DNA of 64,000 nucleotides from Owenia fusiformis. Taxonomy: Eukaryota > Annelida > Polychaeta > Sabellida > Oweniidae. Shown here piece after piece: positions 23,233 to 34,234 of this stretch. A model generated the notes under the pieces. That model was given only the letters and a program-made list of their open reading frames with translations, had not been told where the DNA came from and made no database searches. The stretch spans positions 2,377,525-2,441,524 of the forward strand of contig CAIIXF020000004.1 in the NCBI GenBank assembly GCA_903813345.2, written 5' to 3'. Numbering within the stretch: position 1 is the stretch's first letter; the number at the start of each line of letters is the position of its first letter. The position numbers were made by a program, and so were the translations under genes.

Positions 23233-26200
23233 ATGTCTTTTGGTAGAGATATTGACTTCAAGATGCATAAAGTATTCATCGGCTGGGAGACATTGGACAT
23301 GAATGAACAGGCAAGTGTTTTTACGACTACATGAACACTACTTGTATGTACATGTACATGTAAAATGGGAATAGATTATGGGCTTTCTCTTTTGGAAGCC
23401 AATGAATAGATGTACAATGTACATCCTGCAGGATTTACAGTTTGTACTTGCTCTTTGATAAAATGTATTGTCAATGAGCTTATTAAAATCATGGGCTTTC
23501 AATTAGAGAAAGCCCATACTAAAAGTGAATGAGAATACATGTACATGTATAAAACAATGTGAATGGTACTTTATGGTATGTGTACATTGTACAAGTCTTT
23601 TTAAATGCACTTCAGGCTAATAATTTTAGTATTACACTATTTCAGGCTGTCGTCTATAATAACGATGGAGAAGGTCGTGTTGAAGAAGGTCCAAAACGGG
23701 TAAAAACAGTTAATTAATTACTTTTGTATATCTAGCCTATAATGTACGTGATGAAATTATGATATTTTAAACAATACATACACTGTAACATAGATTAAAT
23801 CTACATGTACATAATAAAAATACCACATCTGCTGCCTCAGTACCTTTAGTAAAAACACATGGTTAGGGATTCTGTTACCTTTTTGAGGGATAGCAATAAT
23901 TTGCATAATATAAACACCTGCATATAATGAAGACAAAAATTCTGCATAATTGTGATCATAACTTGATTGCATTTTTCATTTCAGTTGTTTTTATTTCGAG
24001 AAAAGTTTGTTCCATTGTCAAGATACACTGCTGACCAAAACCACTACCTTCAGGTTAAGTACAGGAATGGCACAATAGAACATATTCGTGGGTAAGTCCC
24101 TTACCTCTTGAATCCCAGGTTCAAAAATCGGTTGAAGAGAATTGCTCATTTTAGTAAAATTAGATGGCAAAGATCATCTCTAGACATTTTAAGACAATTT
24201 TTGTGTAAATTGGATGAAAATTGTTCAAATAAGAGCAATTCTAGTGAGTTTTCTTGTCACACTGGGTAGTCAAGGGTTTAAGGTCACTGTCACTTAATAT
24301 TTTACACACTGTAGTCTTTGGAACCCCTTCAACAATCACATTTTATTTGATGAACAAACTACAATGTGCAAGCAGCTGAAGTTAATCAGCACCAAGAAGT
24401 TTGAATTGGGCACATTATCAACTATTCAGCTGCGGTCTCATGAGGAAAAATCTTACCCTACATAAGACTTACATATCTGTATGACAGATCTATGAAAAAA
24501 TTATAAAGTTTTCCTTTCAATAGAAAATGCTACTTTATCAAAAATGTATATTATCTAGTACATCTCTTATGACCACCCTGTATATAATTCTCCTCTGTCT
24601 TATTTTCAGTCCATGCCTTATATACAAGAATCCACTTGAGCATGACAGTATTAAACTAGAGAACAACATCTCACTTGATGCTAATGAAGTTCTTGTGATA
24701 TACCAGAGAGATGAGACTACAGGCGCTGTAAGGAGATATCTACAACATGGACCTACAATGTTCATACCCCAAGCGAATGAATGGTGAGTATGGTACATTA
24801 CCATTGTTAGCTATTGAAGTCATGGTACCATTTACACTCCCGGCCTTCATAAGTCTTCAAACTAAAATTTTCAGTTGCCAATCTTATGGAGAGGGGTGTA
24901 TTTATGAATAATGAAATAGACAAAACTTAAATGTGATCAGTTACTTATTCAAAAAAAACTTCAAATCTATGTCACCACTTCAACGTGACTATAGTGTTAT
25001 TATTTATAACTCAAGATAAATATTTATAGAAATACACAGCTTTATTGATCACTCCTTAAGAATCCAACTTTATCTATTACATCCGGGCAATTAGGCCTTG
25101 AGTAAGGCTGGTAGCTTAAAACCTTTGACATGACATGCATTACTATGGAAACACATTACACGACAGCGACCTTAAGGTAGGCATTAAAGAATGTGTGCTT
25201 AATTCAATGGTCTCAAATGGAATTAACCCGAAGGGCGAAGACCCTGAATTTTTATGTAATCACTAGAAGCAATGGCATATTGTTATATAAGTCTCCAACT
25301 TTTTTGTGGATGGTGTTAGGCTTCTGTAAGAAATAGCAGGTGGTGACATTTTGCATGTTAATGCCTTGTTCTCTGACATTATCATTACTCTTTTGATTTC
25401 AGGCTTCACAAATTCTGCTGGCATGGTGTTGACCCTAACAATAAAACAAGACTTCTACCTCACTCTAATACTTTCTCAAAGTTAAAAGTCATACCCGATC
25501 AATTCTATTATAATGTAAGTACTGTTACTGTTTCTCAAAGTTAAAGGTCATGCTCAATCAATTCTATTAAATTGTAAACACTCTAAAACTTTCATAAAGT
25601 TAAAGGTACTAAATCCATCAAAACATTTGCGTTCCAACAAGAGACACCCATGGTAAGCTACATGTAAGTATGAGGAAAAAAGACAGTTCAACTTGATTTT
25701 CTTTACAGATTCATTAAAAGTTCATTAAAACAAAAACAAGTTTTAAGTTCCCACTGGGAGAGTTCGAATAGAGTTTTGGCCTTCCATAAAAAATAAATGT
25801 CACATTTTCTCTGTTCAGGAAAATTATTGAAATTGTTAGATTTCAAAATCAAATGTTCCAAACCATTCTGAATAACTTCCTTTCCATGAGTTGTGTTATT
25901 GCTTATAAGTTGACATTTGCATTTGAGTTGACTCTTATTTGTTTAATTGTAAGGTTGACGAAGTGAGAACAGCTGATGATGCCCTTATTAGGGTGAAACT
26001 CATGATATTCTATGAGCTGACAGATATTGAACAAATGGTGAGGATTTTATTTTTATCCCAATACTTAGAGTTCCACTTGTTTGTGGTTTTATTTCAAAAA
26101 AGTTATATTTTCAACATTAATATTTTCTTTGGAAAATGTTAATATCCCAAACATCATATTGGATAATCTCTTTATATCATTGGTTCACAAATATAAAGTA

Positions 26201-29200
26201 TCTATTTTAAATATTGTTGTACTTTAATATTAAGTTAAGTTTTTCATTGCATGCATTAGATTTTGTACTTCTACTGTCTTTATTTTTATTTTTTAGCTTA
26301 ACTCAACACAAGATCCTATTGCAGACTTTGTAAAGTAAGTAATATTTATACCATTTTAAATTGTACAATATCTACTGTATGTACATGTATCTGTGTGTTT
26401 ATGGAAGAAAACAACTTTAAATACTTGTATATGTTATTGAATCCCTCAAGTTTTTTTGGAAAAATGACTTTAATTAGATTTCTTGGAGTAATTGTTTGGC
26501 AAAGCTATGAGAAAAATTAATCATGACAGTTTCAAGGTATCACTCTCATGCTTCAACAAGAGGAGTATTTGTTGGTAGTTCTTGGCCATGGATTGAAAAT
26601 TAGATTACTTTAGATTATTAAATGCAATGAACGTCTTTCCAACATTATGTCCTTTAATTTTCGCCTTTTGCATTGTTCCACAGCTGGATGACTCAAACTG
26701 CAGTTAGTATCATCCAAGATGGTGCCCAAAATTCTTTCATTTTCGCTAAACCAAGGATTTCAGCTAAACTAAGTTGAATCTGGATTCCAAATGTTTCGCC
26801 GTGTAAACTAATAAAGTTATAATTGTAGACAGTCACAAGAAAACTTTCAAGAACCCCCGATATTGGAGAAATTTAAAGAAAACAGCCTCACTTACAATGA
26901 CTCTAACTGAACTTGATGATGTGTCATTCCTACCATCATCAAGTTCAGTTAGAGTCATTTGTGAGTGAGGCCATTTCTCCAATATCACAGGTTTTTGAAA
27001 GTTTCCTTGTGACTGTTTACAATTATAACCTTATTAGTTTACATTGCGAAACATTTGGAATACATGAGATTCAACTTAGTTTAGCTGGAATCATTGGTTT
27101 TTAAAAAATGAAAGAATTTTCACCACCATCTTGAATGATACTACAGTAACTGCAGTTCGAATCATCCAGGTGTGGAACAGTTTTTTGGGGATACATATTC
27201 TTTATAATATGAACCTGAATTCCTTATTTGAAATGATGTTTTCTTTTCAGTTGTGTATGTGCAGATGTCATTGCATTTTCTTCAAAATTGACGTAAGTTC
27301 AGTCAGTATTTAATCATAAATCTCGCTTTCTATTTCTTGATACCTTTTTCACATAGTTGTCCCATGAATGTTCACCTCTCTGGTTTCAAGTCACAGAATG
27401 TACGTTTTCCTCATATGTTATGAATTTTCAATGAATAAACTTTAAATACTAATAAAAATATCTCTCAGAAAGAAAATAGCTTTTTTTTGTTGTTTTCATG
27501 TCACCAGAAGTGGAAGGGACTGTATATCTTTAGTCTCACACTTTTTTGTGGACGCGGTTTGGTGGTTTGTGACAATAACAAATGGCAGGTTGTGACATTT
27601 CATGTTATTGCCTTGTTTAATTATTCTCATGGTATTTCATTGTTTAAATCGACTCTATGCATATTTAGCTAACTTGATCCTTCATTTGACACCAAAAACA
27701 GCTCCAAGCTCATTTCATCCGTTTTTCTTCAAAAATATGCATAGTGCCTGTTTAAGTAATGAGTAATTTTCATTGTTTTAACTTCATGACTTTCATTGTT
27801 TTAGTTACATGGAATTCATAGAACTCTCAGGCGAACTTAACAATCTCACCAACTACCCACAGCTAAAAGCAAGGTCAAAGGCCATCGGCTATGAAATCTC
27901 CAAGGTCGTATTCAGAGGTTACTATGCCAGTGAGAAACTTCAGAAGTTGCATGATAACGCAATTGCTGCCAGAACTAAGCTAAAAATGGCTGTAAGTATT
28001 GTTTATTTAAGGAATAAAGACTGGGAAGACTGGCCACTACAGTACAGTATACCTGTATATGATCAAAAATGTTATTCTGTTCATTGTTAAAAGACCGACA
28101 TTGTGTATCGATTGAGGTCTTTGGCCATGGGCAGAATAACATTTGTGGTCATATATTTGACATAAATGATAGAATCAAGGTCTTTGTAAACGATTCTAAT
28201 ATGATAAACACCTTAAAGGAACATTTGCATTCACGAAACTTAGTGATCAAAGACCAAAATATAGACCATATCCTTTGACCTTGACATGCAAAGTTTTAGT
28301 GGTACAGTATGTATACAATTATAACATTAAATTACGGAAAATGAATGTGTTTACAATGCCTAGTGCATTATGCAACTTGTGGGGAATTTGTTTTTATTCT
28401 GAATTTGAAAGAGAATCAAGAAACCTGAGTATTGAAGTGATCGCTTGATTTTAATTCAAAAGGAAACTTACATTGTAGATATATGACTACCCCTGTATCT
28501 ATTTTATCTATCTCACGATTGGCCTCATCGTCCATAGATAAATTGAAAAGGGATGTTATTTCTTATAGTTTGAAAGGGAGGAACAGGAGCAGTTACTAAC
28601 AGATATGAAGTTAAATGCTGACACTGAGAGAATCTCAACTGAACAAAAGATGGAGCTGGAATCTATCAACCACATACATGAAATGGAAAGGTACAATAAC
28701 AGTATAGCATATTTATAATACTTTTGTTGCTGGTTTGGTTCATCTTTCATTCTCTCAGTGTATTTTATAATTTTGGTGACACCATTATCAAAAAGAATGA
28801 AGTTTAATAAGGATGTAGTGAAGTCCTCGAGAAATATTTGATATCTAGGATATGTTCATGTTATTATGAACTGAATTTATTTGCTACTTCAAATAAAAAA
28901 ATCTTATTTTTGTCTCCCAGAAAGGAACAAGAGCATAGTCTGGGAATTGAGATGAAACAATTCCAAGGAGAGATGTCAAGATTGGAACAAGACCAAAAGG
29001 CAACCATACAGGTAGACTATCATATTTTTGAAATTTTCAAAAATGCTTCTTGGCACTCAGATCTAGAGCAACTTTTATTAGTTTCTTAGCATGCTGAGAG
29101 CAAGGTTTACTTTCTTTCCCATGTACACTTCATGTAATTACAAACTTCTAAGAGCTGTAAACTGTTAAACTCTAAGAGCTTCAAACAATTAAACTGTATT

Positions 29201-29684
29201 GTTGTTATTTATGAAATCTTATTAAGGATAATATTGACAATAATGAGCACCCTGACTGTAGCAAATAGTTTTTTTAAAAATGTTCTCCCTCGCTACAACC
29301 AATGAGAAATCAATCACGCCTACTGATAAACAATATGTTATAAGACAGAGTCTACAAACATAAAAGTTGACCTCTGTTTAATCAATTCTTGTTACTGTTT
29401 TGTGACTTGCATTATTTAGGCATTTATCATTGTAGTTTATAACACATGGCTTAAATTTTTTGTCATTGCAACAAGGGGGTTACATCTTTGAACCTTAACA
29501 TAATTGTATGTATTGATTCCAGATGAAGGGGGAAATGAACAAACAAAAAGTAGAGCATTATACTAATCTGAAAACAATGGGGGTTGATCTAACAGAGTTT
29601 GTTAAACAACAAGCTGCAAGACCTCAGAAACTTATACATGTCTCAGCAGAGAATAATGCAGCTAATTTACATTTGCATCAGTAG
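23233..29684 (+). CDS. MVP-shoulder/SPFH-like coiled-coil protein, function unknown (12 exons)
   Basis: Exons: 23233-23310, 23646-23699, 23985-24091, 24610-24783, 25403-25514, 25954-26037, 26297-26334, 27251-27292, 27805-27991, 28569-28690, 28921-29011, 29523-29684. They chain to 416 aa; an in-frame TAA lies 24 bp before the ATG. Intron 1 has a GC donor (CAG|GCAAGT); the others are GT-AG. There is no signal peptide or membrane segment. The N-terminal third has vault-repeat-like phrases (AVVYNNDGEGRVEEGPKR, LQHGPTMFIPQANEWL). Residues about 176-292 (VDEVRTADDALIRVKLMIFY to KVVFRGYYASEKLQKLHDNA) resemble the shoulder domain of major vault protein, a relative of SPFH/band-7 domains. Residues about 293-365 are a charged coiled coil. 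It is half the length of major vault protein and lacks the full repeat series and cap helix, so it is not MVP itself. The stop codon lies in the first units of a tandem array. Confidence 0.85.
25471..25609 (+). repeat. 59-bp duplication of an exon end and donor, about 2.5 copies
   Basis: The end of exon 5 of the MVP-like gene (CTTTCTCAAAGTTAAAAGTC ... TAT AAT|GTAAGT at 25514) is repeated 59 bp later at 25530-25578 (TTTCTCAAAGTTAAAGGTCA ... AAATT|GTAAAC) and partly again at 25589-25609. The second copy keeps a weaker GT donor. Confidence 0.9.
26674..27180. mobile_element. Full-length palindromic foldback element in an intron
   Basis: The left arm (TTGTTCCACAGCTGGATGA at 26674) pairs along its length with the right arm ending TCATCCAGGTGTGGAACAG at 27180; the centre pairs TGACTCTAACTGAACTTGAT with ATCAAGTTCAGTTAGAGTCA. 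The whole 507 bp forms one long hairpin with few mismatches. It lies between exons 7 and 8 of the MVP-like gene and has no coding capacity. Confidence 0.85.
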
Positions 29685-30415
29685 CTAATTTACATTTGCA
29701 TCAGTAGCTAATTTACATCTACATCAGTAGCTAATCTCCATCTACATCCATAGAGAATGCAGTTAATTTACATCTACATCAAAGGAAACTGCAGCTAATT
29801 TACATCTACATCAATATAAACTGGAGGTAATTTACTTCTTCATCCGTAGCTAATTTCCATCTACATCCATAGAGAATGCAGTTAATTTACATCTACATCA
29901 AAGGAAACTGCAGCTAATTTACATCTACATCAATATAGACTGGAGGTAATTTACTTCTTCATCCGTAGCTAATTTACATCTACATCCATAGAGACTGCAG
30001 CTAATTTACATCTACATCAAAGGAAACTGCAGCTAGTTTACATCTACATCAATATAGACTGGAGGTAATTTACATCTACATCAATATAGACTGGAGGTAA
30101 TTTACATTTGCATCAGTAAAGATTGCAGCTATTTTACATATACATCAGTAAAGACTGTAGCTAATTTACATCTACATCAATAAAGACTGCAGCTAATTTA
30201 CATTTGCATAAGTAAAGATTGCAGCTATTTTACATATACATCAGTAAAGACTGTAGCTAATTTACATCTACATCAATAAAGACTGCAGCTAATTTACATT
30301 TGCATTAGTAGAGACTGCAGCTAATTTACATTTGCATAAGTAAAGATTGCAGCTATTTTACATATACATCAGTAAAGACTGTAGCTTATTTACATCTACA
30401 GCAGTAAGTACAATG
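29655..30415 (+). repeat. 32-bp tandem array starting in the last codons of the MVP-like gene
   Basis: More than twenty degenerate 32-bp units of the form GCAGCTAATTTACATCTACA TCAATAGAGACT. The first unit supplies the final codons AANLHLHQ and the TAG stop at 29682-29684; later units vary at TTTGCAT/CTACAT and in the linker. The rest of the array occupies the presumed 3' UTR. Confidence 0.9.
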
Positions 30416-30670
30416 CAGATAACTTACATATCTAGTTAAACCTGCATAGCAAAGTACCTCTCTAGTCTGAACACTTCTCAATGTGAACACTTTCTAATGT
30501 TTCTAGTTGTTACCTCCCATTGACTCACATACTTCAAAAACTTTCAAATATGAAGACCTCTTAATCCAAACACTTTTGGCTGGTCCCAATGGCGTTTGGA
30601 TTAGACAAATTTTACAGTAAAGACTGTACAGCTTATTTTAATCTACTCATATCAGCAAAGAGGAATTGGA

Positions 30671-30950
30671 GTTCAGTTGCAATGACTGTGCTTGTATACA
30701 TGTATACTGTGCTTTCCTAACAATGAAATCACAATGGTGCAGCACATCAAATGTAACACATAAACGCCGTTTTAATTATTCAAGGTACCTCCTAAAATGT
30801 TGCACTTCATATACATTTGAGTTCAGTTGCAATTACTGTGCTCGTGCTCTCCTAACAATGAAGTCACAATAGTGCAGCACACAAAATGTAACACATAAAC
30901 GCCATTTTAATTATTCAAGATGCTTCATGTTGCACTTCAAATACATTTGC
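30671..30950. repeat. Two-copy tandem duplication, about 160 bp
   Basis: GTTCAGTTGCAATGACTGTG at 30671 and GTTCAGTTGCAATTACTGTG at 30831 begin two copies that share GTAACACATAAACGCC and the following TTTTAATTATTCAAG. The second copy is shorter through small deletions. Not attached to a coding exon that I can see. Confidence 0.85.
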
Positions 30951-31739
30951 AGCTGGTTTGCATCTTGAGAGATTAAACCAATGCTGCTGTTCTACATCCA
31001 GCTTACATACACATGCATCTTGGATATGTACAAGAACAAAACAATAGTTTACATTTTTGAATGTATTACTATGAAGCTGACTACAGGGTAAATCATGTAA
31101 TTTTTTACATTGATATGTTAGAGTCCAGTATTACAAACCTGATGTTTATTGCATATTCAAATATACATTTGTGATATTTTGTGCATTTCAATGCATACAA
31201 GATATGTGCAGTTACTAACTGTTTATTCTAGTACTTCAGTTAAGGCTAGCTGTTTTTCAGCTTACCTGTTTGATGATATATTTTGTGTGTAATGTGTATT
31301 TCTCAATCTTATTATATTGATACCATTATGATATTAAATAGTTATATATTGATATACATTGTGGCATCGTCTACAGGGTGTCAAATAAATATGCCCCTCC
31401 CCTTTAGCTTGAACATCCACATAATGTTGCATAGTTTTTGTCTGCATGATATCTGAAATTTCTTCAGCACATCAAATGTAGGCTTAAGGGAGCAACTCCC
31501 TTAGTTTCAAATGACTAGCTCAACTAAGGTACATGTACAAAATTTCGTACTTTTGAAATTACGGGGGGGGGAGAATATAATTATATGACAATATTATATG
31601 ATTATATATAAATGATTATATATAAATTGAAAGATGCCATTTTCATATTATTATAATAAAACAAATAATGTGTCCAATACCTGTGATATTCAATGTCGTT
31701 TTTTATTCTCAGAGATTTTTAATTAATTATACAGGAATG

Positions 31740-32214
31740 TACCAGGTGTCCCAAAAGGCTCAGCCGCTTTTTGACAACTATTCTCTTAGCGATAGAACAT
31801 AGGACTTGAACATTTTTATTGAGTAACTATAAGGTATCATTATCAAGTGCAATCGTGAGATATCACAGCCTTCTCTCAGTTTCCTTCTTGAACATTCTTG
31901 GGCATGGCAGAGATGGTCTGAGTTTCAGATTGAGCCATTGCTATAAATATGAATGAGATCATTAGTTAATTACGTGAATATTGTCAAATCAAGAACACCA
32001 TTCCAAGATATCCAATATCAATGGAAAAGTCACTTATTTCAGTCTGAAAGAAGCTTTTCTTCCAAGCAGAAAATGTACTACGTTATTCTTCCAACGAATA
32101 GCCACATTGCATGACATAATGCATATCGGATGAAGTACCCTAAGCCTACTTTCTAGGAAATTTCGTTGATTCTATTGCTGAGAAAATGCAGTTCATTTAT
32201 TGGGACACCCAATA
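31740..32214. mobile_element. TIR element, mariner-like ends
   Basis: Ends TACCAGGTGTCCCAAAAG and the complement of TATTGGGTGTCCCAATAA, bounded by TA, with the next 40 bp also partly complementary (TTCTCTTAGCGATAGAA against TTCTATTGCTGAGAA). No transposase. Probably a non-autonomous Tc1/mariner relative. Confidence 0.6.
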
Positions 32215-32304
32215 TTTACAACATATACTTTAAGTGATGATTTACATGTTGGTTACTTTTTCGGTACCGATATTTAATACGATTTATATTATTTGTGTTA
32301 ATTG

Positions 32305-33301
32305 TACAGGGTGACCGGAAAAAAAGGAGACCACTGAAATAGGCAATATCTCCTAAACTAGACTAGTGACATCAATGAAATTTTGCATACATCATGACAG
32401 TCCTATGGAATTATGTTCCTGAAAGTGTCAATACAACCAGTCAACTGGTTCAGGAGCTATGATCATTTACATAACATGCTCCAAATAGGCGCAATTGAGA
32501 CCAACGCAGAACTGGATACATATGGCAAATACCCTTACATATTCAGACCTTGTTATGGCATTACATTTAGCATTTATTGCCTTCTTTAGGTCAGCAATTG
32601 TCTCAGGATTGTTTTGGTACACATTGTCTTTCAAATTGCCCCACAAAAAGAAATCAGGTGGATTCAAGTTTGAGGTGTATGGAGACGAAAGTTATCTGAC
32701 CTATGGCTTCTGACTCAGTGGTCCCACTCAGTTACAGTATCATCCTAAGGAGGTTTTGGGCAGCCCTTGGTTTCCATATGGGATTTAATTGTGCCATATA
32801 GTGGTTTTAGTAACATGGCACTATGCCCAATACCTAAAGAGACTCTTAAGATTGGGTAAATCAGCACTTTGGCAACAGGATGATGAACCACATGTCAGAT
32901 AACCCTTCATTGCCATACAGCCTAGACTTGAATCCTGCTGATTTCTTTTTGTATGGATATTTGAAAGATAATCTATACCAAAACAATCCTCAGACTATTG
33001 TTGACCTAAAGAAGGCAATTACTGCTATATGTAATGCCATAATAATGCCATAGAGGGCAGAACATGTAAGGGTAGTTTGCCATATGAATCCAACTCTGCG
33101 TTGGTCTCAATTGTGCCTATTTGGAGCATGTTATGTAAATGATCATAGCTCCTGAACCAGTTGAATGCTTGTATTGAAACCTTCAGTAACAAATTTCCAT
33201 ATAACTGTTCCAGTGTATGCAAAATTTCATTGATGTCACTTGTCTAGTTTAGGAGAAATTGATTACTTCAATGGTCTCCTTTTTTTTCCGGTCACCCTGT
33301 A
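32305..33301. mobile_element. Palindromic mariner-derived element with two inverted transposase remnants
   Basis: TA-bounded inverted ends TACAGGGTGACCGGAAAAAA at 32305 and its complement ending at 33301. The left arm encodes, on the minus strand (32467-32667), NPPDFFLWGNLKDNVYQNNP; the right arm encodes, on the plus strand (about 32920-33130), NPADFFLYGYLKDNLYQNNP. Both match the C-terminal DxxFFLWGxLKDxVY region of mariner/IS630 transposases. So each arm carries a copy of the same 3' transposase piece in opposite orientation. Confidence 0.8.
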
Positions 33302-34234
33302 CAATCGTTTTACCATACAAATAAACCAAAATATATACTGTAATACATACATGTATTTAATTTAATTTGTAAATAAATATTTAATCATTATCAACAAAAG
33401 GGTCTTAACTTAGACTTAGCTTATTATGGGTGTGTACGTGTAATAAAGTTTGATAAACTGCGTCATTTAAAGGTAACAAATATTAACACGCAAACCACGT
33501 TTTTAAAATACAACAAAACATTGGAATCAATCCAGTGCCATATCTAGGCAAGGAGTAGACAAGGCCCTTTAATAATCCAATAAAAAACTGTTGGACAAGA
33601 TGGCAGATAATGGAGTTAAATTTGGCCAATTTATTTAAAAATATGAGCCTATTGTTCAACCAATTTTTTTTAATTCTGTTTCCTCCAAGAATGAAGACTG
33701 TAACAATGTCGAGCACTGAACCTTAAATGGCTGCCTCTAATCCACTCTCCCATCCATTCAAAACACACAAACTTGTTCAAAATTGACTGTGACTTAACCA
33801 ATGCTATTTAGGACAGTATTTAAACCAGAAAGCATATGCCACAGCGTAAAATACTATTACATTAACATAACGGCTATAGGTATAGTGGAACTACGCTAGG
33901 TATCGTACTGCAGATAGCACCTCGCAATTAATCTTATACAACTAGCTTATCTAAGCTTGGAATTGAAGTCATGTATAATGTTCTTACGTTTGCATATAAG
34001 TACACATACACTGAAATAAAATTAGTTTTTTGAAAATCTTAAATACTGTTATGGTAATTTTAGATACAACTGTTATTTGTTGCAAGGGCACAGCGATCAA
34101 GGTGACTTTTTATTTACCGCGGTTGTGCATAGTTGAGTACTATCACATTGATTATGATAAGTGACTATCCGAGGACGAACAGCTCATCTTAAGGTGGGGA
34201 AGTGTAACGATCGTGATCGCGGTAAACTTGTAAA
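33302..34234. other. Upstream region of the glutamate receptor gene
   Basis: No gene recognised. It must contain the promoter of the plus-strand receptor gene starting at 34235. I see no clear core promoter element. Confidence 0.4.

Larger units (their letters stand above)
30416..32304. other. Intergenic, repeats only
   Basis: No gene recognised. It contains the two-copy repeat at 30671-30950 and the TIR element at 31740-32214. Between them is AT-rich sequence with a GGGGGGGG run at 31563-31570. Confidence 0.5.

Noticed and set aside
23379-23516. GGGCTTTC/GAAAGCCC hairpins here and near 62285-62320
   Set aside because: Short shared motif with no clear boundaries or target duplication; too little to call an element.
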